From an uncultured Lachnospiraceae bacterium (GTDB lineage: Bacteria > Bacillota > Clostridia > Lachnospirales > Lachnospiraceae): a stretch of 64,000 bases of DNA. The position numbers and the translations under genes are program-made. Under the pieces are notes generated by a model. It ran no database searches. It had not been told where the DNA came from and saw only the letters and a program-made list of their open reading frames with translations. Positions 9,067 to 17,216 of this stretch are shown in pieces. Location: the NCBI GenBank assembly GCA_910588955.1, contig CAJURQ010000005.1, positions 1-64,000 on the forward strand, written 5' to 3'. Position 1 is the first letter of the stretch, and every line of letters begins with the position of its first letter.

Positions 9067-10455
9067 TCAGCCTTGCTGTTTTTCTTTCTCAAAGTTCGCA
9101 ATTTCCTCTTCTTCCAGAACAAGCCGTATCGCCCATGACGGCACTTTCGGCGCGTTCTCATCCTCGTTTAGAAACACAAACGCCACATCGTAATCCGGCA
9201 TCTGCTCCGGATAAATCCCGTAGCCGTCGGTAAAGTAGAGAAGCCCCTTCAACTGCGCAAGCTCTCCATCCTCCCGCAGCTTTTCCACGTAGGAGAACAC
9301 CGGGCGGAAATCCGTGGAGCCGAACCCTGTCAGCTTCCCTTGCTCCATAAACCGATCAAACTCTTCCCGCTCCGTGATCTTAATATCCTGCTGTACCTCG
9401 CTGTCACACTGGATGATATGCACATTGATCTTCGTAAAAAAGCTTTCCGCATCCTGCATGATATTGTAGGTCTTCTGCAAAAAAGCCTGCACAATCTCAC
9501 CCCGGCAGGAGGCGGAGGTGTCGATTGCAATCACGAAGTCCCGTATCTTGTTACTGTCCTTATATTCAAGCGGCTCCACCAGCGGCATATTGCCGTAGGT
9601 ATCCAGCCCGTAGGTATAGTAAATATAATCGAACTCATCGTCGTTGACCTGTATGGACTCGCCCATGACCATGAACTTTTTTAGGAAACCTGCGTAGTCG
9701 TAACGCTCTCTTGTAGCCTCCTTCAAATTCTGCTCAATACTCTCCGCGTTGTTCTTATCGCGGCTGAAACTTTTCAAGTCCGCCTTGATGCGCTCGCTGA
9801 CCTTGCGCCACTCCTCCTGCGAGAGTTCCAGTTCCTCCCGCCTGTCCCAGTAAATATGCTCGTCAAAATGGCAGAGCTTATGCCAGTCCTCCACCGCCTT
9901 TTCGGACGGCTCCTCCACCCGGAAATGCCGGTAAATCTTCTCCGCCGTCAGACCTCCCGCCTGCTTTTTTAAAATCTCCAGACGGTTTCTCAGCGTGTCG
10001 TCCGTGGACAGCCCCGTCAAATGCAGATTGATATCCAGAATCGTGTTCTCCACGGCGATATCCGTCGCCATGTCCCAATACAAACGGTTCAACTTGTCCG
10101 TCCCGCTGCTGTGGAAAAAGATGCAGTGCAGAAGCGTATGCAGATAAAGCCTTGCCGCGTAGTTCGGCGATACCTTATACTGTCTTAACAGCAGCACCGG
10201 GTCATAGTATAATGTTGCTCCATCAAACAAATGCGCCCCCGTCTGCTGTCTGCATACCAGTTTCAGCTTCGACAACGCCACATCCAGAAACCGCATGTTG
10301 ATCAGGAGACCGTCATGTGCCAGACGCATGATTTCATCCGCCAAACCTTCTATTTTCTGTTGTCTGTCGGAAGTTTCCTGTGCCACAGCGTCGAACCGCC
10401 CCTTTCTCTTCTTTATTTTGCGCGGATTTTTTGTTATGTAAACCTCTTGCCTCAC
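9067..10455 (-). CDS. VWA-like protein with putative metallopeptidase-like N-terminal domain (DUF2201 type)
   Basis: The 462-residue protein has an N-terminal region with LYLHTLLHCIFFHSSGTDKL near residue 105, which resembles the degenerate zinc-peptidase motif of DUF2201_N. A C-terminal VWA-like domain follows with a MIDAS-type motif, AIDTSAS, near residue 295 and a later conserved FTDGYG. The start is a GTG at 10455 with GGAG nine bases upstream. Proteins of this build are regularly encoded beside MoxR ATPases, as here. The HExxH glutamate is replaced (HCIFFH), so proteolysis is doubtful. No signal peptide or membrane segment is visible, so it should be cytosolic. Confidence 0.82.
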   Translation of the reverse strand: MRQEVYITKNPRKIKKRKGRFDAVAQETSDRQQKIEGLADEIMRLAHDGLLINMRFLDVALSKLKLVCRQQTGAHLFDGATLYYDPVLLLRQYKVSPNYAARLYLHTLLHCIFFHSSGTDKLNRLYWDMATDIAVENTILDINLHLTGLSTDDTLRNRLEILKKQAGGLTAEKIYRHFRVEEPSEKAVEDWHKLCHFDEHIYWDRREELELSQEEWRKVSERIKADLKSFSRDKNNAESIEQNLKEATRERYDYAGFLKKFMVMGESIQVNDDEFDYIYYTYGLDTYGNMPLVEPLEYKDSNKIRDFVIAIDTSASCRGEIVQAFLQKTYNIMQDAESFFTKINVHIIQCDSEVQQDIKITEREEFDRFMEQGKLTGFGSTDFRPVFSYVEKLREDGELAQLKGLLYFTDGYGIYPEQMPDYDVAFVFLNEDENAPKVPSWAIRLVLEEEEIANFEKEKQQG

Positions 10456-10473
10456 GCGGCGAAACTCCGATGA

Positions 10474-11235
10474 TTACGAGTTATGTAAACCAATCTTGAC
10501 CAGATACAATACAAGCAGATGCGCCGGATAAAAAATGTAGAAAAACCATTTTGAGAAGTTTTGTCCTCTTCTCGCCCGCTCCCCATTGTACAACACGAGC
10601 GTCGCAACCGCCGCCGCCAATATGCCAAGCCCGGAAAGCAGACCATGAAAGACCGCGTAAGCCGTCCAGCCGCCCGTTTCACCGGACATATAACTCTGTA
10701 CATTGATCATGGAAAAAAGTAGATACGCAATGAAATACTCAATCGCCATTCTTTTTTTGTCTCCCCATGCGTTGCAGAGCAGAATCGTGGTAACCGGCGC
10801 AACCACCGCCCAGTCAGCCATCGTCGTTATGAGAACAAGCAGCGCGCACAACACCGGCTTAAGCATGGGACTACTCACGTTCTCCATCACCACCAGAATC
10901 AAAAAACAGCAGAGCAGTGTAAAAATCATGTTCAGAATCTTGTAACCAAGCGCAAGCTGAAAGGGGATCTGAGACAGCAGCGCAAACAAAAACAGCCTCA
11001 GTCCGTATTTCACTTTTGAGCGCGTATGCATATACCCTTCCACCAGAAAATAGCACATCACCGGCGCGGTAAAGAAACCGATGTCCAGAAACACCTCATG
11101 CACCGCCGTTCCTTTTGTCAGAAACATATGGGCGAAATGGTTTAAGAACATGGTAACCATGGCAATATATTTGATGACGTCCCGGTTCAACATCCGACTC
11201 CTGACCGTTTTGTCCATCTGCATCTGTCCTTCCAT
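10474..11235 (-). CDS. TraX family membrane protein (acyltransferase-like)
   Basis: The 253-residue protein has about seven to eight hydrophobic helices. It begins with LNRDVIKYIAMVTMFLNHFA, the typical TraX opening with its conserved N-H pair. Downstream are FFTAPVMCYFLVEGYMHTRS and YPAHLLVLYLVK, both TraX-like. In F plasmids TraX acetylates pilin; chromosomal Clostridia homologues have no known substrate. It precedes the VWA gene by 18 bp, so it may lead the TraX-VWA-MoxR-LRR operon, although nothing shows that it works with them. The precise start is uncertain because three ATG codons lie within seven codons. Confidence 0.8.
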   Translation of the reverse strand: MEGQMQMDKTVRSRMLNRDVIKYIAMVTMFLNHFAHMFLTKGTAVHEVFLDIGFFTAPVMCYFLVEGYMHTRSKVKYGLRLFLFALLSQIPFQLALGYKILNMIFTLLCCFLILVVMENVSSPMLKPVLCALLVLITTMADWAVVAPVTTILLCNAWGDKKRMAIEYFIAYLLFSMINVQSYMSGETGGWTAYAVFHGLLSGLGILAAAVATLVLYNGERARRGQNFSKWFFYIFYPAHLLVLYLVKIGLHNS

Positions 11236-11474
11236 ATGCCGCCCCCATATATCGGATTCACACCCGTTCTTTCTCTCTTATCTTTGAACCTTTATTAGTG
11301 CCTGTGCCATTACTGCCGCCTACCCGCAAATCCCCGGCTTTACACTCGTTACATCGAGATAGGCGATCCACAGTCCCTGCAATCGCCCATCCTTCGCTCA
11401 TTCTTATCTCTTTTTTCCATCCGTTTTCGACGTCTCCGTACCCTGTCTTTCGCGCGACAGTCCGCCGCCGGTCG

Positions 11475-12107
11475 TCACTGTACAAACGGGTTATACATCT
11501 TCTCGTGCCCAATCGTCGTAGATTCCCCGTGCCCGGGATAAACCTTTGTCTCATCCGGCAATGCAAACAGCTTGTCTTTGACTGATCTTGTCAGTGCACT
11601 CATGCTGCCCGTCGCCAGATCCGTCCTGCCCACCGATTCCTGAAAGAGCGTATCTCCCGCAACAAGGATGCCCGCCTCCTCAAAATAATAGCAGCAGCTC
11701 CCCACCGTATGCCCCGGCGTGGCGATCAGCCTGCACGTCATATCCGCGATCGTGATCTCCTCATTCTCCTTCAGATAACCGTCCGGGATCACCGTATAGG
11801 GACGCCCCACCTGATCGGATACATTCGTCACTGCGTCCTCACAGAGCGGCTTCTCCTCCTCATAGGCATAAATCGGCGCGCCGGATAACTCCCGCAGCCT
11901 GTTACAGCCCCAAATATGGTCGAAGTGGGCGTGGGTCAGGAGAATCCCTTTCACCTGAAAGCCCTTCTCCTGCAGTGTCTCATAAATATAGTCGCCCTTG
12001 TCCGCCGGATCGAAGAAAATCACATCCTTCGTGCCTTCCCTATACACAAAATAACAGTTCGTCTGGCATATGCCAAGCATCAGTCTTCCAATTTTTAAAT
12101 CGCCCAT
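11475..12107 (-). CDS. Metallo-beta-lactamase-fold hydrolase (glyoxalase II-like)
   Basis: The 210-residue protein carries the metal-binding motif THAHFDHIWG near residue 58, a second histidine in TPGHTVGS, the bridging aspartate in LVAGDTLF, and the final VYPGHGEST. These are the full set of zinc ligands of the glyoxalase II-like branch. It lies 12 bp after relA and its GAGGAAG ribosome site overlaps the relA stop, so the two are cotranscribed, an order often seen in Lachnospiraceae. The substrate cannot be told from sequence. The 239 bp beyond it, up to the TraX gene start, shows no supportable gene. Confidence 0.88.
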   Translation of the reverse strand: MGDLKIGRLMLGICQTNCYFVYREGTKDVIFFDPADKGDYIYETLQEKGFQVKGILLTHAHFDHIWGCNRLRELSGAPIYAYEEEKPLCEDAVTNVSDQVGRPYTVIPDGYLKENEEITIADMTCRLIATPGHTVGSCCYYFEEAGILVAGDTLFQESVGRTDLATGSMSALTRSVKDKLFALPDETKVYPGHGESTTIGHEKMYNPFVQ

Positions 12108-12119
12108 ATTTTTTCTTCC

Positions 12120-14435
12120 TCAGCCTGTTGTTCTCTCTATATCTATAATACTCTCAATGGTTCTGATCTTATCTATGATCCGCTGCAGTTCCTCCTTGCT
12201 GCCGACCTCAAAGCTGACCATGATCGTCGCCGTCCCCTGCTTATTCACCCTCGTGTTAAGCGCCTGAATATCGATCTCCTTCTCCGTGAGCGCGCGGGAC
12301 ACATCCGCCAAAAGACCGTTTCTATTGTTGGCGTAAATGCTGATCTCCACCAGATACTTCTCACCTGCCGCTGCCCCTTGCGGCTGCTGCCACTCCGCGT
12401 CAATCAGACGGTTTCTGTCTATCTCCGGCAGGTTCAGCAGGTTCACACAGTCCGTCCGGTGAATGGAAATGCCCCTTCCCCTCGTGACAAAACCGACGAT
12501 CTCATCTCCCGGCACCGGACTGCAGCACTTGGAAAAACGCACTGCCACATCATGGATTCCCTTCACCACAATGGCGCTGCTATTCTTGCCCGGCTTCGCG
12601 CGGTTGATCCGGACACTCTCCTCGATCTCCGCCATCACCTCGGCATCGGTCATTTCCCGCTTATGGTCTTTCTCGTAAAGCTCCTGCATCCGGTTGACGA
12701 TCTGCCCCTCCTTGAGGGCGCCGTGCCCAACCGCCGCCAGCACCGATTCCCAGTTCTGGAAACCGTATTTTTTTATGACTGCTTCCTCATACTGAGGTGT
12801 CAGGACATCAGCGGGATTGATCGTCTTCGCCTTACAGTAAGCCTGAATCAATTCTCGCCCCTTGACAATATTATCTTCTTTCAGTTCATTTTTAAACCAT
12901 TGATTGATTTTATTTTTTGCCTGCGTGCTCTTAACCACGTTCAGCCAGTCACGGCTGGGACCCTTGGAGTTCTGGGACGTCATAATCTCCACCCGGTCGC
13001 CGTTCTTGATCTCGTAATCTATCGTCACAAGCTTGCCGTTGACTCTCGCGCCGATCATCTTATTGCCCACCGCGCTGTGCACACTGTAGGCGAAATCAAT
13101 GGGCGTGGAACCCGCGGGCAGACTCTTCACATCCCCTGTGGGGGTAAAACAGAATACCGTGTCGGCAAAGAGGTTTAAGTCATCCTTTAACAGATTCATA
13201 AACTCCTTATTGTCCGTCATATCCTGCTGCCACTCCAAGATCTGCCGCAGCCAGACAAGCTTCTCCTCTTCCTGCGTTTCCACCTTCTTGCCGTCGGACG
13301 CCTCCTTGTATTTCCAGTGCGCCGCGATACCGTACTCCGCAGCCTTATGCATCTCGTAGGTGCGAATCTGAATTTCGAAAGGCTGTCCGCTCACGCCGAT
13401 CAGCGTTGTATGAAGGGACTGGTACATATTCGACTTGGGCATGGCGATATAGTCCTTGAAACGACCGGGAATCGGCTTATACATCTCATGGATCACGCCC
13501 AGCGCGGCATAACAGTCCTTCACCGTATCTACAATGATACGCACCGCAAACAGATCATAAATCTGGTCTATGGACTTGTTCTGGTTCTTCATCTTCTTGT
13601 AAATGCTGAAAAAATGCTTGATACGTCCGTCGATCTGCGCCTTGATGCCCGCATTTTTGATATGCACGCTGACCTCGTCCACAATCGCCTGAATATAACG
13701 CTCCCGCTCGCTCTTCCTGACGGCGATCTTATCCACCAAATCATAGTAAGCCTCGGGCTCCAGATATTTTAATGACAAATCGTCTAATTCCACCTTAATC
13801 TTAGAAATGCCCAGCCTCTGGGCAATGGGAGAATAAATATCGAGCGTCTCCCTCGCAATCTCCTGCTGTTTCTCCGGGCGCATATGCTGCAATGTCCGCA
13901 TGTTGTGCAGACGATCCGCCAGCTTTATCAGTATGACACGGATATCCCTCGCCATAGCGAGAAACATTTTGCGCAGGTTCTCCGCCTGCCGCTCCAGTTT
14001 CTCCGTGTCCTTGTCATAAGTGCCGTGCTCCCCGTGGAAATTCAGCTTATCCAGCTTGGTCACACCGTCAACCAGATGCGCCACTTCCGCGCCGAACTGC
14101 TCGCTGATCTCCTCATCCGTCATAATGGTATCTTCCACCACGTCGTGCAGAAGTCCCGCCACAATAGTTTCCTTATCCATCTCCAAATCCGCAAGAATAA
14201 TTGCCACATACAGCGGATGAATGATATAGGGTTCCCCGGACTTTCTCGCCTGACCCTCATGCGCGTCAGAAGCAACCCGGTAGGCTTTTCTGATCAGACT
14301 GATATCCGTCGAAGGGTGATATTTGCGCACACGGGCAATAAGCTCCTCGTAAAGCTGTCCGGGAGTCTGAAACTCTTCAATGGATTCTATTCTGCCGTCG
14401 TCAAATACCAGTTCAGTCTTTTCTTCTGTCGCCAT
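12120..14435 (-). CDS. relA: Bifunctional (p)ppGpp synthetase/hydrolase RelA/SpoT
   Basis: The 771-residue length matches Gram-positive Rel. The order of domains is the HD hydrolase (HDVVEDT near residue 96), the synthetase (RIKHFFSIYKKMKNQ and the DLFAVRII strand), the TGS domain (DTVFCFTPTGDVKSLPAGST), a helical/zinc-finger region with CCSPVPGDEIVGFVTRGRGI, and a C-terminal ACT domain (ANNRNGLLADVSRALTEKEI). It makes and degrades the alarmone (p)ppGpp in response to uncharged tRNA on ribosomes. HD residues look intact, so both activities are expected. It is the first gene of the pair with the downstream MBL hydrolase. Confidence 0.96.
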   Translation of the reverse strand: MATEEKTELVFDDGRIESIEEFQTPGQLYEELIARVRKYHPSTDISLIRKAYRVASDAHEGQARKSGEPYIIHPLYVAIILADLEMDKETIVAGLLHDVVEDTIMTDEEISEQFGAEVAHLVDGVTKLDKLNFHGEHGTYDKDTEKLERQAENLRKMFLAMARDIRVILIKLADRLHNMRTLQHMRPEKQQEIARETLDIYSPIAQRLGISKIKVELDDLSLKYLEPEAYYDLVDKIAVRKSERERYIQAIVDEVSVHIKNAGIKAQIDGRIKHFFSIYKKMKNQNKSIDQIYDLFAVRIIVDTVKDCYAALGVIHEMYKPIPGRFKDYIAMPKSNMYQSLHTTLIGVSGQPFEIQIRTYEMHKAAEYGIAAHWKYKEASDGKKVETQEEEKLVWLRQILEWQQDMTDNKEFMNLLKDDLNLFADTVFCFTPTGDVKSLPAGSTPIDFAYSVHSAVGNKMIGARVNGKLVTIDYEIKNGDRVEIMTSQNSKGPSRDWLNVVKSTQAKNKINQWFKNELKEDNIVKGRELIQAYCKAKTINPADVLTPQYEEAVIKKYGFQNWESVLAAVGHGALKEGQIVNRMQELYEKDHKREMTDAEVMAEIEESVRINRAKPGKNSSAIVVKGIHDVAVRFSKCCSPVPGDEIVGFVTRGRGISIHRTDCVNLLNLPEIDRNRLIDAEWQQPQGAAAGEKYLVEISIYANNRNGLLADVSRALTEKEIDIQALNTRVNKQGTATIMVSFEVGSKEELQRIIDKIRTIESIIDIERTTG

Positions 14436-14542
14436 ACATTCACCAAACCCTTATCGGATTACATAATAATACATACTAGCAATTTTACGCTATTCTCGAA
14501 TTATTTGCAAGAAAAATCAAAATATTTTAGGAGTTTCAATGT

Positions 14543-15985
14543 TTAGTCAAATGTCACCATATCCGCTTTCGTCTTATAATACACCGTCCTTGCCATCTTG
14601 TTTTTCTCCAGATAACCGTGCTGTTCCAGATTACCCAATATCTTCTTTCTGAAATAAGTGGAATCACTCAATCCCAGATATGCCGCAATCTCCGCGGCTT
14701 TATGCGCCTGATAATAGCAGAACGATAATACCTTTTCATCATATTCTGTCCCGCCCGGCACGGGAACAAACGTAAGCGGCGGATGTTTCTCATCCGCTAC
14801 CCCGTCCGCATACGTCAGATCGGGAAGGACAAGGGTAAAATGGTCCGACGAAGAATAGATATACGGACGGTGCGGCTCATCAACGTCGCAATACTCTTCC
14901 ATAATCTTATCGAACCCGGTTCCTGCCGCCTCCATCACATTACAGCTCACCAACACCGCCGCCAGCAACTCATTTCTTCTTTTGGAAATAATTCCCGAGA
15001 AATCGTATGTTTTGCCAAACTTATCTCCCTTATAGAAACCGCCCGGTGATGATATTTCCAACCTGTCCTTAAACATGTCAACCTGAATCTGTGTTCCGTC
15101 AAGAAAATAATCCCGATGCGCCACCGCGTTGATCACGCCTTCAAACAGAGCGCGCTGCGGATATGCGTCAATGTTCTCTCTTGCGTCTCCATGCTTTATC
15201 ATGGAATGATTCATTCTCTGAGTGACAAATTCCATCATGTAGTTGATGACAGAAATCAAATTGCCATGATAATTGTTAATAGTTACAATGCGTTCACTGC
15301 CTTTGTGCATACCCGAGAACAAAGAACACTGCACCTGTGTCTTTTTCCCCTGATAGTCATCCCGAAACAGTGCTGCGCCGTTTGACAGCATACCTTCTTC
15401 ATTGTAGAATCCCATGGACCGCAGCGCTTTTTCGGAGAGCGCTTTTCCGTCGTTGTGCGCCGCATAAAACGCCTGTAATACCTGAAAGTCAGACGCTTTA
15501 TATTTCTGGTCGGAAATAAGAATATCATACTGCGTATTCTTGCTCTTTATGCTCATGTCAATGATTTCTTCATAGGTAGCGCCATTTGTAAAACCGTCTC
15601 TTCTCATAAAAATAGACGGAATATTTTTATACTTCAATATCACAGGCTTAACCACCGATTCCGGAACCTGCACTCTGATGATAAAGCGTTCCCTGTTTCT
15701 GATCTCATAACGTACGAAAGATAGTTTCATTTGCGGTCTAGGCACAAGGTGTTCGTTCACCTGATTGTTGAAAAAATTGCGCTCATCATCCGCCTCTTTC
15801 CTTCTAAACCCGATCAATTTGTTTGTCTTATCTTCAACCCCGATATAAAACTCCCCGCCACTGGCATTCGCAAAGCCCGCTATGCTTTTCAGCCAGCCGA
15901 CGATATCGTCCCTATCCAGACGGCTCTTGCATTCGAGCACATCGCTTTCCAGACAGATGTCACCGAACAGTTCTTCCAGATACAT
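14543..15985 (-). CDS. AlbA_2/Schlafen-type DNA-binding ATPase-like regulator
   Basis: The 480-residue protein begins with an AlbA_2 (Schlafen-like) domain: ESDVLECKSRLDRDDIVGWL and ASGGEFYIGVEDKTNKLIGF. A C-terminal HATPase_c_4-like segment follows (ALFEGVINAVAHRDYFLDGT, then DRLEISSPGGF), and a winged-helix ends the protein (AAEIAAYLGLSDSTYFRKKI). GAGGTG precedes ATG 15985. Such proteins are annotated as transcriptional regulators, some acting in defence or stress. The segment just upstream holds eight phased ACTTC(A/T) boxes, a plausible operator for this protein. A Fic gene lies immediately before on the same strand. Confidence 0.8.
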   Translation of the reverse strand: MYLEELFGDICLESDVLECKSRLDRDDIVGWLKSIAGFANASGGEFYIGVEDKTNKLIGFRRKEADDERNFFNNQVNEHLVPRPQMKLSFVRYEIRNRERFIIRVQVPESVVKPVILKYKNIPSIFMRRDGFTNGATYEEIIDMSIKSKNTQYDILISDQKYKASDFQVLQAFYAAHNDGKALSEKALRSMGFYNEEGMLSNGAALFRDDYQGKKTQVQCSLFSGMHKGSERIVTINNYHGNLISVINYMMEFVTQRMNHSMIKHGDARENIDAYPQRALFEGVINAVAHRDYFLDGTQIQVDMFKDRLEISSPGGFYKGDKFGKTYDFSGIISKRRNELLAAVLVSCNVMEAAGTGFDKIMEEYCDVDEPHRPYIYSSSDHFTLVLPDLTYADGVADEKHPPLTFVPVPGGTEYDEKVLSFCYYQAHKAAEIAAYLGLSDSTYFRKKILGNLEQHGYLEKNKMARTVYYKTKADMVTFD

Positions 15986-16028
15986 ACGGACACCTCAAAT
16001 CTTCTCAAAATTTTATTACTGCAAGTTC

Positions 16029-16111
16029 ACTTCTACGCCACTTCAATAATACTTCAAAGTCACTTCAATTTCAACTTCAATTTTACTTCATTTAAACTTC
16101 AAAGAACTTCA
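16029..16111. repeat. Eight ACTTC(A/T) boxes at about 11-bp spacing
   Basis: ACTTCA (one copy ACTTCT) begins at 16029, 16040, 16051, 16062, 16074, 16085, 16096 and 16106, giving steps of 11, 11, 11, 12, 11, 11 and 10 bp. Most extend to ACTTCAA. The array fills the gap between the Fic gene and the AlbA_2 regulator on the minus strand, 44 bp before the latter's start. The helical spacing puts every box on nearly the same face of the DNA, as expected of a multi-subunit operator. A decaying 11-bp minisatellite is the alternative. Confidence 0.85.
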
Positions 16112-16154
16112 AAGTAATTTTAGATTTCGCCCAATCACTCATCTCCTCCTAGGA

Positions 16155-17075
16155 TTATTTTTCCAACATCATAAGATAATTGTCCAGCCTTGCGTTCACA
16201 TACCCTGCAAACAGTTTTTCCATTGCCCCCGGATGATTCTTTTCGTAAAACGCATCAAACGCGTCATAATAAGATATTCTGTCCGCAAACTTAATGTCAA
16301 TCGGCGGATATCCGGCTTTCATCAGTTCCAAATTTACAAGCAGCCGCCCGGTTCTTCCATTTCCGTCAATAAAGGGATGAATCCCCTCAAATTCAATATG
16401 AAACCGTGCAAGCCGCGCAATTATATGTTCTGTACTTTTTTTATAATTTTCCAGCAGCTGCTCCATCCGGGGCTGAATCAAATAGGGCTGTACCGGTTCA
16501 TGTTTCGCCCCCATAATTCTGACCGGAACTCTTCTGTAAACACCCCTATCCTCTCGTTTACCCGCCAATACCAGATAATGAATCTGCTTGATGATATGCT
16601 CCGATAAAGGCGCCTGTTCTTTCACCATATCCCGCACAAAATCAAATGCTTCCTTATGTCCGACTGTTTCCAAATGATCTTTCAACGGTTTCCTGTCAAT
16701 CGTCAGCCCACGCAAAACCATATCCGTCTCGCGCAATGTCAGCGTATTTCCCTCAATTGCATTGGAATTATAAGTGTACTCAACAACGAACTCCTCGGTC
16801 AGCCGTTCCATTTCCCCCTCAGTCAGCGGACGTCTCGTATCCAATTCCCTTTTTTTCCTGTCTATGGCTGCAAGCAGGCTTTCTGCCGCCTTAAACCGTC
16901 CATCCGCCGGTTTTTCCGCATCTTCCGGGAGCATCCAGCTGCGCCCTTCACGCACAGCGCCGAAAACCTTATTTTCCGCACATAATACGCGCACACGCCT
17001 GTCTGAAATTCCCCACTTCTCCGCCGCCTGCTTTACCGTCATATACATAAAAGAACACCCCGCTTTCCTAATCAT
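16155..17075 (-). CDS. Fic family protein with N-terminal HTH
   Basis: The 306-residue protein has an N-terminal MerR-like HTH (TVKQAAEKWGISDRRVRVLC), then a Fic core with the canonical motif HPFIDGNGRTGR near residue 235. Fic enzymes usually transfer AMP from ATP to target hydroxyls. An inhibitory-helix motif of the (S/T)xxxE(G/N) type, SNAIEG, lies near residue 107, upstream of the core, which marks a class II Fic held inactive by its own helix. ATG 17075 has GAGGGG upstream; ATG codons at residues 10 and 12 are possible alternatives. The target is unknown. The next gene on the strand is the AlbA_2 regulator. Confidence 0.88.
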   Translation of the reverse strand: MIRKAGCSFMYMTVKQAAEKWGISDRRVRVLCAENKVFGAVREGRSWMLPEDAEKPADGRFKAAESLLAAIDRKKRELDTRRPLTEGEMERLTEEFVVEYTYNSNAIEGNTLTLRETDMVLRGLTIDRKPLKDHLETVGHKEAFDFVRDMVKEQAPLSEHIIKQIHYLVLAGKREDRGVYRRVPVRIMGAKHEPVQPYLIQPRMEQLLENYKKSTEHIIARLARFHIEFEGIHPFIDGNGRTGRLLVNLELMKAGYPPIDIKFADRISYYDAFDAFYEKNHPGAMEKLFAGYVNARLDNYLMMLEK

Positions 17076-17138
17076 TATACCCCTCTTTCCGGAACAATAG
17101 CAACTCTAACGGAATAATATTCTTTCTGTTTTCGGAAC

Positions 17139-17186
17139 AAAAAAAAGGACATATCCCTCAAGCTAGCTTGGGGGCTATGCCCTTTC
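17139..17186 (-). terminator. Terminator of groESL
   Basis: On the minus strand AAGGGCATAGCCCCCAAG pairs with CTTGAGGGATATGTCCTT around a CTAG loop and is followed by eight T. It lies about 30 bp beyond the groEL stop. Confidence 0.88.
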
Positions 17187-17216
17187 CTCCTGTCTGCTGC
17201 GCCGCAGCTTATTACG

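Noticed and set aside
11258..11566. Open frame of 102 codons on the minus strand between the MBL and TraX genes
   Set aside because: It overlaps the end of the MBL gene, has Arg-rich shadow composition and no ribosome site.
16656..16985. Plus-strand frames within the Fic gene
   Set aside because: They are antisense to the conserved Fic core and have no ribosome site.
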